Origin: Eucalyptus grandis
Taxonomy: Eukaryota > Streptophyta > Magnoliopsida > Myrtales > Myrtaceae
Assembly (NCBI RefSeq): GCF_016545825.1
Contig: NC_052616.1
Coordinates: 7,998,001 to 8,062,000 of the forward strand
DNA length: 64,000 nt
Direction of reading: 5' to 3'
The notes under the pieces were generated by a model that ran no database searches, was not told the DNA's origin, and worked only from the letters and a program-made list of their open reading frames with translations. How positions within the stretch are numbered: the first letter of the stretch is position 1; every line of letters begins with the position of its first letter. Made by a program: the position numbers and the translations under genes. Shown here in pieces: positions 45,559 through 57,200 of the stretch.

Positions 45559-46198
45559 TGTTGGAAGTTTGTTTGTTTACAAACAAAGTGTATGTTTCCT
45601 TGTCGCACATAGAAAAAGTAAAAGAAAGTGGGCCAATTAATAAATGTGAGGTTTCTTTAGTGTACCTAAAGAAATAATTGAGTGTGGGCTAGACCTCATC
45701 ATACTCTCGTTCAGTTTGCAATCTTTCGCAAAGGGTTGCATTTATTCGTTTTTTCAACTTCTTTCTAATGGACGCCTTTGTTCATCTGCACAATCTTTTG
45801 AAAGGATGCATTTGTTCATTTTGCAACATTTCACGAAGAGTTGCCACTATTTATACATATGTTCACTTTTCAACCTTTCATGAAGAGTTGCCACTGTTTA
45901 TGTATACATGTCAGTTTTCAGAAGAACAATGTGTGTGATCATTTTATCTTTTCAAGCCTTCTTTCTAAAAGAAAAAAAAAAGCTACAGCCATCTTTTCAA
46001 TTGTTTCCTAGAGAGATCCTGAAAAAAAATACTAGAATTGATATTTAGTATTCTCATTTTGAGACTTTGTTGTATCCTAGAGAAAATTTGTCAGTGACTA
46101 TTCGTAACGTTGTGGGGTAGATAAATCTTTAAAAAAAAAAATGATATCACACCTCCCGACTTCATTTTTATCCAATTCAAAGCCACATTTTCCCAACA
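45559..46198. mobile_element. Solo LTR downstream of the block C kinase gene
   Basis: A 640-bp unit begins TGTTGGAAG and ends TTTCCCAACA, with a perfect 5-bp duplication TGAGA (45554-45558, 46199-46203). The corresponding place in block B (about 16445-16465) is uninterrupted. It has no internal domain, hence a solo LTR. Its strand cannot be fixed with certainty. Confidence 0.82.
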
Positions 46199-46358
46199 TG
46201 AGAAAGGCGAGAGTACAACAGCTTTTTGAGAATAACCTTTATTTCAGTGATATACACATATATCCCCCTTCAAAAGACATCATTTTCGAATAAAATAAAA
46301 GATAGACATCATCGAGGCATTTGCTTAAAGTCAAACACATCCAGACGAGACCTTTCGA

Positions 46359-47594
46359 TCAATAGAAATATGCTGGCATCTTCCGCGGGAGCTTGGGAGG
46401 CTCTGCCTTCAAGTTTAAAACGTCCATTGCCGTTTCAATCGAAGGCCGAGACCTAGCAACGGGATGGGCACACCACAGCCCCGCGATCATCAAAGCTTTC
46501 GCCTGTTTCTTGTCGAAATTTCTGCCAAGCCTTGTGTCCACGGCATCGAGCAACTTCGTGGGCCCATATTGCTCCCAAACCCACACTACAAGGTTTTCTG
46601 GGTCTCGTTTTAGGTCGACGGCTCTTCTCCCACGTACTATTTCCAAAAGGACAACTCCAAAACTGTAGATGTCGGATTCTTTGCTTGCCTTCCTCGTTTG
46701 ATGGTATTCAGGATCCCAGTAACCCGGTGTTCCTACCACTCGGGTTGTCCTTTGCTCTCTGTTGTGGTGGCCGAGCTTAGCCAAGCCGAAATCTCCCAAT
46801 TTGACTATGAACGCTTCATTGAGCATAACGTTGCTGGATTTGATATCTCTATGAATCACACAATGAGGCCTTTTTTTGTGCAGGTAGCACAGTGCTGAGG
46901 CTAATCCCAAAGCGATGTTGTACCTCCTTTCCCATGTCAACAAGGAGCTGCGTTTAAACAGATGATCGTACAAGTTACCTCCTCCAACGAATTCGTAAAC
47001 CAGGGCGAGTATATTCGCCTCGTGACAATAGCCTATAAGTGTCACCAAGTTTTCGTGACTAAGTTGGCTCATTGAGATCACCTCAGATATATAATCCGTT
47101 ATCCCTTGGTGTGCACCAGAGATTATTTTCTTCACAGCTACCGGTGTGCGAGCCTCTCCTATATGCCCTTTGTACACGATCCCGGACGCTCCTTCTCCCA
47201 ATTTCTGGTCATTTGCAAAAGAATTGGTGGCCATCCTCAACTCCTCATAGGAGAACTTCTGGGGTCCACCGTGGTTTGCTGACTCTTCCGTCGATATCGG
47301 TGCACGGGCAACCTCTGACCTATCACGTACCCAATCAACAACCTTCATTGCCAATACGATCAATAAAATCATGGTGATGGATGCCACCCGGAGCAGAAGC
47401 CAGTAGCTAAGCCTTAACACCCCCAAGAGCAATGGCCAAAAGCTTAGCAATGCCACCCAGAGCAGTCGAAAGTAGCCAAACAATGCCACCCAGAGCAGTC
47501 GCCAGAAGCCATCTTCATAAAGGAGGACGATGAGAAGCGCCAATGCAACAACAATGGCAGCTGCGGCAACATCGTCACTATCTCTGGCAAACAT
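46359..47594 (-). CDS. Lectin-less LecRK-derived protein kinase (block C)
   Basis: The product is a predicted membrane kinase of the L-type LecRK kinase family. ATG at 47594 (411 aa) is chosen; the frame is open 7 codons further to a TTG at 47615, and numbering here counts from that TTG. Residues 17-91 are almost entirely hydrophobic, with repeated LLWVAL motifs, enough for two or three membrane passes. The kinase starts near 121 (FSYEELRMATNSFAND), with P-loop GEGASG at 140-145, lysine 162, HRDIKSSN from 255, DFG at 275-277 and DPE instead of APE at 301-303. Subdomain XI GLWCAHPVARSRPS is intact. No signal peptide or lectin domain is attached; the lectin remnant lies 2 kb upstream beyond a TRIM. 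It may be an expressed truncated kinase. Confidence 0.75.
   Translation of the reverse strand: MFARDSDDVAAAAIVVALALLIVLLYEDGFWRLLWVALFGYFRLLWVALLSFWPLLLGVLRLSYWLLLRVASITMILLIVLAMKVVDWVRDRSEVARAPISTEESANHGGPQKFSYEELRMATNSFANDQKLGEGASGIVYKGHIGEARTPVAVKKIISGAHQGITDYISEVISMSQLSHENLVTLIGYCHEANILALVYEFVGGGNLYDHLFKRSSLLTWERRYNIALGLASALCYLHKKRPHCVIHRDIKSSNVMLNEAFIVKLGDFGLAKLGHHNREQRTTRVVGTPGYWDPEYHQTRKASKESDIYSFGVVLLEIVRGRRAVDLKRDPENLVVWVWEQYGPTKLLDAVDTRLGRNFDKKQAKALMIAGLWCAHPVARSRPSIETAMDVLNLKAEPPKLPRKMPAYFY
47400..47520 (-). repeat. Short tandem repeat in the membrane-coding part of block C
   Basis: The word CAATGCCACCCAGAGCAGTCG, shifted by about 33-36 bp and with diverged flanking copies, encodes the repeated LLWVAL hydrophobic motifs. 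Parts of the same repeats are present in block A (1-59 and 758-785). Confidence 0.65.
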
Positions 47595-47755
47595 GAACAC
47601 ATCAACAGTCAGCAACTAATTTTACAGCTACTCTCAGTAGAATGTCTCATGAGAAACCAAGTTTCTTCTTTTGGCCGCTACCAAGGAAAGTTTACATGGC
47701 TTTGATGGCACCCCAAAGAAAAACTTCACCCATGTCTATTTGTCTATGATAGGTC

Positions 47756-49085
47756 TGTTGAAAATGGTGATCCATTTTTTAGAATTTCCTAGAGTTATCA
47801 AACTGCAATCTAGAATTCCTTAGATGAAGTTTCAGATGATTAAAGATTGTGGCTGGATATTGTCCAACATGTAAGAAGCAAACAATCTCTGAACAAATAA
47901 GAGATATGATGGTGGCTGCAAGATGAAGCCTCCATGGACAGCATTCAATCCAAAATCCTATAAGGCAGTTGTACATAGTCGGTGGAAAAAAATAAACTCC
48001 ATATCATGGAGCTCCTACACCAGCACTTCCTCCAACTATCGTAAAATGATCTTTTTTAGAAACCAGTGAAACTGTCTTTGTTCCATAAACCTTCTCAAAA
48101 TATGCTACCCTTACCCATCCTTTATCAAATATATACTACACAGATACACACATTCAAATATAAACTATACCATGTTTCCGCACACATCTAAATTTTTAAC
48201 ATGGTATCAGAGGTAGGTACATTTGGATGGTTTTGGGCGTTTGTCCTCACGATCCTCAACTAATAACAAGGCTAGAGCCCAACCCGAGCAAGAGCCAATA
48301 GAGTCGGAGCCAGAGTGTCAAAGCCAGAACCTACGAGAGTCAGAACCAAATTCCAAGCTAACAACTACAACTAAGAGCATTTTGATGTCCCAATACATAA
48401 GGAACATCGTTGGAAAAAAGGTACGCTGATTTGATAAAAGTGCAAGTGTTACAACAAAAGATGTGATGGATCGTGGAATGAAACCATGAAAAGGCATGGG
48501 ACAAACTACAATAATTATTTTGAGGTACGTCCAAGACATTAAAATATATACTTGCAATACTACAAAAATGGATCAAGGGAAGTGTTGGAAATGGCGATCC
48601 ATTTTCTAGAATTTCCTAGAGTTGCTAAACTGCAATCTAGAATTCCTTAGATGAAGTTTTGGATGGCTAAAGATTGTGGCCAGAAAATGTTCAACATATA
48701 AGAAGTAAACAATCTCTGAACAAATAAGAGATATGATGGTGGCTGCAAGATTAAGCCTCTGTGGATAGCATTCAAGAGAAGTCCAAAATCCTATAAGGCG
48801 GTTTTACTTAATCGGTGGAAATGCCTATAAAAAGGGCCGTAACCCATTCATGTAATGGGGTGAGAGAAGCAAGAAAATAAACTCCATATCATGGAGCTCC
48901 TCCACCAACACTTCTTCCAACTATTATAAAACCATCTTTTTTATCAACAAGTGAAATTATCTTTATCCCATAAACCTTCTCAAAATATGCTACCCTTGCC
49001 CATCCTTTATCAAATACATACTACACACATGCACACATTCAAATACAAACTATACCAGCTTCCACACACATCTAAATTTTTAACA
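47756..49085 (+). mobile_element. TRIM element, copy C (complete)
   Basis: The 5' LTR is 47756-48201 (446 bp) and the 3' LTR 48583-49085 (503 bp), both TG...CA. The primer site is TGGTATCAGAGG (48202-48213), the internal domain 381 bp and the polypurine stretch GATCAAGGGAAG lies before the 3' LTR. The target duplication AGGTC (47751-47755, 49086-49090) is perfect. Block B shows the empty site AGGTC at 17998-18002. The 5' LTR lacks about 50 bp that include the TATA-like CCTATAAAAAGG still present in the 3' LTR. No protein is encoded. Confidence 0.92.
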
Positions 49086-49613
49086 AGGTCAAATGTTAGC
49101 TTCAGAAACATGTGCAGTATCGAAACTTGAGGATCAAATCTCACATCGAAAGGTCAAGTGGTTTAGACTCTCTCAAACTTTACTGTCAATAGTCCGTGTA
49201 GCGATCGTAGAATTAAGTGTCCGTTATCAGCTCCTCTCAAAAAGGCTTGATCCTCTAAAACGACCCAATAAGCTCCTCGGTGAGACCTTGCTTTATTGGC
49301 TGCAATCATATAAATCACCTTACGACTATCGGCATCATAGGGACCACAACAGGGCAACCTTAACTTACTAGAAATGCCAGTTACCCCTAAGAAAGTGCGC
49401 AAGCAGGAATCAAAAAAAGGCTAAGAAAACTAGAAATCTGGTGCTTCGAGGGGACGAGAAGTATGTCAGAGAGGAACCGTGCCACTGGAGTTGATCCACG
49501 GTATCAAAGAAAGCCTGTCGGATCTGAGAGCGTGGGCGAAGAATTGAGGATCGAGCTTGCCCAGCACCAGGGGCACAAGCCACGCGAGCTGTGCCCCGCG
49601 AGCCACACCAAGA
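49086..49613. other. Block C spacer between TRIM and lectin remnant
   Basis: The spacer aligns with 18003-18560 of block B. Frames present in one block are not conserved in the other, so none is called as a gene. Confidence 0.55.
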
Positions 49614-50289
49614 TCAGCAACGTGTTGGAGTCGAGGTCGAGTCATCGACAATGTCGAAGAGGATATTGCTGTAGTCATCGAGGAAGGTTGGAGTCTGAGA
49701 CTGAGATGAGAGAGAAACACGGCAAGGCTGATGAAGAAAAAGAGCAAAAACGTACTTATTTAAGGTTAGGGGGTGATCGTGTTCTGTCCCGATTCTATCC
49801 TGGAACGAATCTTGGAATTGAGAAATAGGTAAACTGACCGGTCCCGATGTGAACTGGTTTTGAATTAGCCAAGTAAAGCCGGTTCGTGTCTTCCCTGGTT
49901 GCTCACCCCCATTTCTCTGTTGAGAGTCAACGCTGAACATAAATTGGTTAGCATATCCATCAGATTCCCCGTGGCCTCATCCCAATGATGCACTTTCCAG
50001 GAGAACGTAACTCCGCCGGTGATGTCATCGAGGCTCCGGTTTGGGTGGCTTAGGCTGAGATATAGGCAAGGCGACAGTACAAAGCCATTCCCCTTATTGT
50101 CTAAGAGCTTGAGGATCTCAGAGCCAGAGGATGGGAAATCGAAAGATGTGTTGTTAAACAGTCTAGCCGAAGCTGAGAGGGTTTGAGGAGAGACAATCCC
50201 GTTGGAAACACAAATAGCCTCAACGAACGGCGTGTTGCTAAGAGAGGCAACAGAATGTGGTTGATGGCCGGCTGTAATGTCTGGTTCAT
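49614..50289 (-). pseudogene. L-type lectin domain remnant (block C)
   Basis: Minus-strand pieces SFDFPSSGSEILKLLDNKGN, YLSLSHPNRSLDDITGGV and HHWDEATGNL match the first part of the lectin domain of blocks B, D and E. They lie in shifting frames with stops after about 100 codons; the MFSVDSQQRNGGEQPG frame at 49940 corresponds to STDSQRGNPFG in block D. The signal peptide is also out of frame. The domain is not functional. Confidence 0.72.
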
Positions 50290-50389
50290 TCTACTGGATG
50301 GTGGATTAAAAAATAATCAAGGGCATCATCACACGAAACCAAGTGGATTTATTATAGATATGATGATATGTCGTATGCGTGCAGGCTTG

Positions 50390-50415
50390 TTTTTTTTTTT
50401 TTTTTTTTTTTTTTG
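50390..50415. repeat. Poly(T) tract
   Basis: About 25 T residues followed by GTCGAC lie in the block C upstream flank and are absent from the matching places in blocks A and B. The tract resembles the T-run plus GGTCGA of nearby LINE tails, but no clear duplication flanks it. Confidence 0.6.
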
Positions 50416-50470
50416 TCGACATACGCGTGTGGTTAGATCAATGATATTATAATGAGTCAAGCCTTCCTAT

Positions 50471-51465
50471 TAGAGGTGAGCATGGTCCGGGTTGGGCCGG
50501 TCCACCCCCTAACCCTAGGACCAACCCGCACAATGCCGGTTCTTAATTTTTGGGACCGAGGACCAACCTTATTGAACTTGGGACCGAGGACCGGACCAAC
50601 CCGATGGATTTGGTTTGGTTTCCAACTGATAATTTTGTATTTCATTTTTTGTACTCTTTAAAAAAAAAAAAAGCAATTGAGGACTAGACTGATCCAATAG
50701 GTTCAGTCCGGTTTTAAGGTCAACCCAGGACTAACTAATAATTTTGTATTTTATTTTTTGTACTCCTTGAAAAGGCAACCGAGGACCATACCGACTCAAT
50801 GGGTTCAATGATGAGCAAAATCAGCTAAGAAATGCAAGCGGATAGAGTCAAGTGGGGTGACCGTTGAACAGAATGAGTATCGAATGTCGAGCGGGGAGCA
50901 ACAAACCAAACAAGTATCATGCAGCGAGTGGCACGAGTGACCCAAAGCGAGCGAGGCGAGTGTCGAGTGGCGAGTGAAGAAGTTTTTTTTTTTTTTTTAG
51001 CAAATTGAAGACTAAGAGGACAAATAAGATAAAAGAAATCGAATACTAGAAAATGATGTCATAAGGTGCATTTTGGATTCTGTGAGGACTCATCACAAAA
51101 GCATTTTCCTCATTCATAAATTATGACTATTGACGCCGTAAAAGACATTAAAAAACTAAGTTATTAAAGAACAATATAAAATTACTTGAACTCCTCACTA
51201 AAGAGTTGTTTAATATTGTTGACACCATTATTTTAAGGTTTTTTCTATATAAAAAATTATAAATAATATTATATATATAGTCAGAGTTGGTCCGGGTTGG
51301 ACCGACCCGGAACTTTCAAGATCGAGGACCGACCCGCACAGTGCTGATCCAGGAATTTTAGGACCAAGGACCAACCTAGTCTCCCTGGAAACCGAATCAA
51401 GACCGGCAGGTTTGGGCCGGTCTAGAGTTGGTCCAGGGTTGACCCCGGACCGATGCTCACCCCTA
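50471..51465. mobile_element. Non-autonomous hAT element in block C
   Basis: This 995-bp insertion is flanked by a perfect 8-bp duplication CTTCCTAT (50463-50470, 51466-51473). The terminal inverted repeats are TAGAGGTGAGCATGGTCC on the left and TAGGGGTGAGCATCGGTCC on the right (reverse complement). Subterminal regions are rich in GGACCGACC and GGTCCGGG words on both sides. The middle has GAGCGAG and GTGGCGAG clusters and poly(T). Blocks A (5070-5077) and B (near 19637) show single-copy empty targets. A second family member starts at 63477. No transposase frame is present. Confidence 0.9.
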
Positions 51466-51649
51466 CTTCCTATTGTCTTATTTATCGATGTGAAAACAAA
51501 TTAATTATTGAAGAATTGAGTTGTGCCATTTTTTGTTCTTATTAGTTTAAAGGCAATGGCCCTATCTCTGAGGCAAGACCTGCGATATGGGTGAATTGGC
51601 AGAATTCTATCGGGGTGCCCTCAAACACGATATACATATATTGGGATCC

Positions 51650-53420
51650 CTTTTTCGAATAACTTGTTGGTAACGTACCATTAGTTTTATGAAATTACCA
51701 ACTTCTTTTATAGTTTGCATATTACCAATTTTTATACCAATTAACCAACTTTTATTCCAGTAGCTTACTAAATTTTTAATTTACTAATTCTTATATAAAA
51801 TTATCAATTTAAATTAGAGTGATTCACTAACTTTTGTCATATTATATTAGCAATTAGTTTTAGCTTACCTACTTTCATTTGATTTTTTTTTTAATTTACC
51901 ATTGTTTTTTTTAGTTACTAACTTGTATTTGATTGGTAACCCCTTATATTATTAACTCTTTTCAGAGAAAACCAACCTAAATCAGCATGGGTCGGAAGCT
52001 TTTCTCTTTAAACTACCACATATAAATGGGATATAATCTTATTTGACTTACTTACCAAAGTTTATTTATATTTTTTTCAATTTGCCCACTTTCTTTTTAT
52101 TACAAACTCTTTTTTTTTTTTTTTTTTTGCATTTCTTAGTAACGCCTTAAATACATTGACTCTTTTACACATTACTGATGTTAATTACATTGACTTATTA
52201 ATTCTTCTCTGATAAAATTACCAATTAATTTTGAGCTACCAAATTTCATTTGAGTCATTTATTAAGCTTATTTTTATTTTAATTACCAATTTTCTTATCT
52301 TTATTAACTTATATTACCTCTTAGCTACATCTTAAATTTACTAGTTATTATATAAAATTATTAACTTTTTATTTATACATCAACTTTTCTCCGAAAGGTA
52401 ATAAATTAAATGTGTATATGATAAGAGAGGCTTCTCAAAGATAAAAGAATTTGGTAACTTTAAGAAAAACCCAATAAAATTTTATAACTAATTGAAATAT
52501 AAGGAGGTTACCTAATTACAATTGGTAACTCAATTGGGGAAATTTTGTAATTGCTCTAATTGAGGTTGGTAAATTTTTGGAATAGTTGGTGGGTTGACAT
52601 GCAAGGAAAATAAAAATTGGTAAATTTCTTTAAAGAAAAATGGACTTTAATAAATAAGGGCGATCAATTGCATGTCTGGTTCGGCTCCACCTAGGAATCG
52701 GGAACCAGATTGAGAGGATCAATTCCAATTTTTGGGATTGGGTACTAAACCGAACGATCTTGGGACTAAGAATCGAACCGGACTGATTGGTCCAGCCCTA
52801 TCCAATAGAACCGATCATTTAGCCAAAAAAAATAAAAATTTAAAAAATTACTAGAGTTGTTAATATTTTAAGGTTTATTGCTATTTTTAAGAAATAAAAA
52901 ACATATTTAAAAAAAAAATCGATCCAATCCAGTTTGGAGGAACCGGGAAGCGAGATCAAAAATCACCGGTTTAGTTTTCATGGAACTAGGTACCGAACCG
53001 ATCCCTCGGAAACTGGACCAAACCAGCTAGTTTGGTCTAGTCTAGTCTAGGTGGTTCCGGTCCAATAAGCTCAACCCCGCTTGTAAGCAACTAAAATGAT
53101 AATTAATAAGCTAAAACTAGTCGATAACCTAATAGGAGAAAGTTGGTAAATTTGGTAAATAATATAGAAGTTGGTAAATTTAAGGCGCATTTAAGAATTG
53201 GTAAGACACATAGATAAGGATTGGTAAATTTATAGCATTGATACAAAATGCAATTAAAAGCTGGTAAAAGATTTCTTTTTTTAAAAAAAAAAAAAAAAAA
53301 GTGGTAATCCACAAACTATGAAAAAAAGTTAATAATTTCGGAAAAGTCTTGAGAAGTTACTCTCAAATTATCGCAAATTAGGTCAACATAAATTTTTTCA
53401 ATTAATAATTTTTACACCTA
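51650..53420. repeat. AT-rich fold-back repeat (block C, both arms)
   Basis: The left arm (51650-52500) is dominated by TACCAACT and TACCAATT words, the right arm (52500-53420) by their complements AGTTGGTA and AATTGGTA. Stretches such as AGTTTTAGCTTA occur in opposite orientation in the two arms. Block A keeps only the left arm, and 26990-27950 only the right. The right arm is interrupted at about 52657-53083. Confidence 0.5.
52657..53083. mobile_element. Probable hAT-like miniature element in the right arm
   Basis: About 425 bp are absent from the aligned copy at 27065-27085. The ends AGGGCGATCAATTGC and, reverse complemented, AGCGGGGTTGAGCTT are weak inverted repeats. Subterminal GAACCGG and CCGGTTT words resemble the other hAT-like elements here. 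No convincing target duplication was found. Confidence 0.45.
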
Positions 53421-53498
53421 TTAACCCTTTAAGAAATCTATTAGTACAAAAAAAAAAAATTCACTTTTCAAGAAATGAACATAGTCGAATGGAGATGT

Positions 53499-53989
53499 CT
53501 TCTTGTCTGAAGGAATTTTTTTTTTTTTTGAGTTACCCACAAAAAACCCAAATTGGTAAATCTATAACCAATTTCTCATAAACTAATTTTGTAACTACCA
53601 AAAGCCCCAAAGTAATATACTTGTGATAAATTTACCATTTATTAGTTTTTTGTCTAATTTTATTATTAGAATTACAAAGTTGGATGACTTGTGGCAGCTG
53701 ACGAGTGTATCTATGTGAGGTTTTACCCTCTATTTGTCACAAGTGTATCACTTTCTGATTTTTTGTCATATTAATCCAATTTAACAAAAACTACCAAATT
53801 GTGTAAATTTGTCATAAATATATTAATTTGGGATTTTCGGTTGTCAAAATATCAATTCCTAATAAATTTGTCACATTTATATTAATTTGAGGTTCTTCAT
53901 AGTCAAAAAATTAATTTAAAATATATGAGTTTAGAATTTTGTGTGATATTAATTCTTTTGTTTTTTGGTCGACTTCTTGTCCGAAGAAA
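53499..53989 (-). mobile_element. Possible retroposed segment with a T-tail
   Basis: CTTCTTGTCTGAAGGAA (53499-53515) and CTTCTTGTCCGAAGAAA (53973-53989) flank about 457 bp that begin with a T run on the plus strand, that is, end in poly(A) on the minus strand. The interior resembles the CCCTAAATTGATAC-type miniature repeat of 27346-27800. It may be one retroposon or two superimposed events. Confidence 0.3.
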
Positions 53990-54219
53990 TGCCAGAGTGT
54001 TGGAGGTCATAATGGTAACTCTGTTGCGATCAAAGGCAATGCGTTCAATCTAATGCCGTAGCTTGTTAAGTATTTACAGCTGGACGACAACGAAATTCGT
54101 CTCCTTCTTACTTGGAATTATGATCAATTAAGTTTTTTTTTTTTTGGTCGAAAACACTTCATTGATTAATACTGGGATGGTGGATTACAACTAGAACGAA
54201 AGTCCAAACATAATATAAG

Positions 54220-57200
54220 ATAAAGTTCGTGCGGGGGATGGGATACCCAATTGCTCAAAAGAGAACCTATGTTGTGAGATTTGGCGATCCAATCGGCAGC
54301 TCAGTTAGATTGGCGTGGTTCATATCGCAAGGAGACGTTCTTCAGTTGGGCCAACATTTCTCTGCAGTCCAAGACAATAGGGTGAGAGGCCCAAGATACT
54401 TCATTTCGGCCCAAGATGGAATCTACGGTTGAGATACAATCGTTGGAGATGCACACAGGGGAGACAGGCAGATCAGTTCGTGCGCCTGAAGAGGGTTCTG
54501 TCAGACCAGTTCGGTTTCTCCTCAGCCAATCTAACGCCTGTTGGACGGCTAGGGTTTCTCCCATTTGAGCCAATTGAGCTCGGATTTTCTACATGAAGCC
54601 TCCAACACACACCCCATCCTCTCCTCTGCATATTCCAGCAATGGATTCCTCCAATTTCTCGTCCTGCCAAGAACAATCAACATTTATCTTCAAAGCGCCC
54701 GGATCTGGAGGCACCTAAGTACTCTGTTCTGAGGTCATCGCTTTTTTCCGTGGGTTCCACTTCTTGTAGAGTTGTTGGGAGAGAAGGGCTTCGTTAATGA
54801 TCTGTGCTTGTGTTTTTCTCCGGCCTTGAAAGATCAGAGCATTGCGGGCTTTCCAAATTAGCCAAAGGGTGGTCGCAAAAATCGCTTTTTGGCTTGCTGA
54901 GATGCCAGATCGAAGGTATTCGCTTACCCATCGATCTGTTCTTGTTATAGAGGTTGGGGAAACATCCAAGTCAGTATAATAGTTCTACCATATTTCTCTT
55001 GTCCACAGACAAAGCCAGAAGAGATGTTCGAAGGACTCTGGAAGTTGGTGACATAATGGGCATGTCGGTTCAGGTATGATTTTCTCCGGTATAGGTTGAC
55101 TCTGGTAGGGAGATCTTCGTTACATAAATTCCATAGGAAGTGCCCGATTCTGGGTGTCGTCTGTAGATGCCAGATTTCTGTCTAGAGTTGTTTCGGTACC
55201 TGATATGAAGAGGGTGCATGGTTTTCTGTTATGTTAGTGTTGGCTACTCATAATTTATGATACCCGCTTTTAATCTTATACTCCCCTGAATTATGTCCTG
55301 TCCATATTAGACGGTCAGGTCTGGTAAATATGTTGAGTGTGGTTGCTTGAATTTCCTCTAAGATGTGGCTATCAAACAACTCTGTGATGCACACGTAGTT
55401 ATATCAATGATCTCTGCCACTAGCTTAGGATCATCTCGGTTTGCCGGTCCACCAATTCTTCCTGACATTAGCCAACGATCATCTCTCAAATTGATAGATT
55501 TATCATCCCTGACCTCCCACTTCAGATCAGGTTGTAGGACATCATGGTCAATTAAAAGACTCTGCCAACCCCAAGATGGTCTAGCTCCTTTTGTAGTAGT
55601 CCATAGATTACCATTAGGGAAGTAGAGGCCTTTAAAGATTCTGCTCCACAAGGCCTCGGGAGCTTTCTCTAATCTCCAGGCTTGTTTTTCCAACATAGCT
55701 TTGTTTAATTCCACTAAATCTTTAAACCCCATTCCTCCTTATTCCTTCCTCTCCTTTAAAACTTCCCAACTCTTCCAGTGAATACCTTTTTGTTGTGCAT
55801 TCTATTTCCACTAGAAGGCTGAAATTTTTCTTTTGATCGCTCAACAAATAGATAGAGGTAATTTGAAGATATTCATGGCATATTGAGGTAATGCTTGAAC
55901 AACCATTTTAATAAACACCTATTTCCCTGCCTTTGATATTAATTGCTCTTTCCATCCCTCCATTTCTGTCCACCCGTGCTATGATCCAATCTAACATCTG
56001 TTTTTTAGTTTGGCCCCGATCGGATGGTATCCCTAAATATTTCCCAGTCTTTTCTAGGATAGGAACCCTCAGTTCAGCTGCAATATTTCATTTCAAATCC
56101 TATAGACAGTTGACCCCAAGAAAAACTCCAGATTTGTTAAGGTTGATCGCCTGACCAGATGTAAAACAATAACAATTCAGAATATTTGCAAGGTTCTGAG
56201 ATTCCCTAAGAGTTCCATCCAAGAAGAAAATGGCATCATCCGCAAAGAATAGGTGGGATAAGATAGGGCGGTGTGGATTTAGTTTGATGCCCTTTAAGGT
56301 TCCATCCATGATAGCATTATGCACCATATAGGAGAGAACATTAGCCAAAATAATGAACAAATAAGGTGAGAGAGGATCCCCTTGTCTAATACCTCTAGTT
56401 GGAATGAACGATTCCCCTGGTTCGCCGTTAATTAACACACGAAAGTGGGCTAAGGAGATGCAAAATTTGACCATATTCACCCATTTCTCACCGAAACCCA
56501 TCTTCTGCATACAATCACATAAAAAGTCTCACTCAACTCTATCGTAAGCTTTCTGCATGTCTAGCTTCAGCACATCTTGGAATTTTTTACGTCTCTTTCT
56601 AACCCGTAGTTGATGTAGAACTTCTTAAACAATAAAGATATTGTCTTATATTTGCCGGCCCCCGAAAAATGCGCTTTGTTCCGGGGATATGATGGATGGG
56701 AGCTAAGGTTTGAGTCTATTTGACATGACCTTTGTAATAACTTTGTAGCTGAAATTGCACAAACTTATTGGTCGAAATTCTGTTATGCTCTCAAGATTTG
56801 CTACCTTGGGGATAAGTGTGATAAAGGTCTCATTAAGTGTTGTATCAAAGCTGCCTTCTTTGAAAAAAGAATCCACTAGGTTGAATATGTCTTCATGAAT
56901 AATAACCCACTGACTTTGATAGAAAAGACTACTCAAACCGTCTGGTCTAGGGGCTTTTGCTGCCCCCATTAGGAAGACAGCTAGCTTCACCTCCTCCATA
57001 GTTATTTGTGCTGTTAACAGCTCATTCATTTCCTCATAAACAACAGTTGGACAATGCTCTAAGACTGGCTGATAATAACGAGAACCCACAGATTTAAACA
57101 ACTCTTGGTAATAAGCTGTTATGTGTTGTTTAATGACGTGAGGCTCTCGACTCCACCTATTCTCTTCAATCTTCAGCATCTTGATTTTGTCCCTTTGTCT

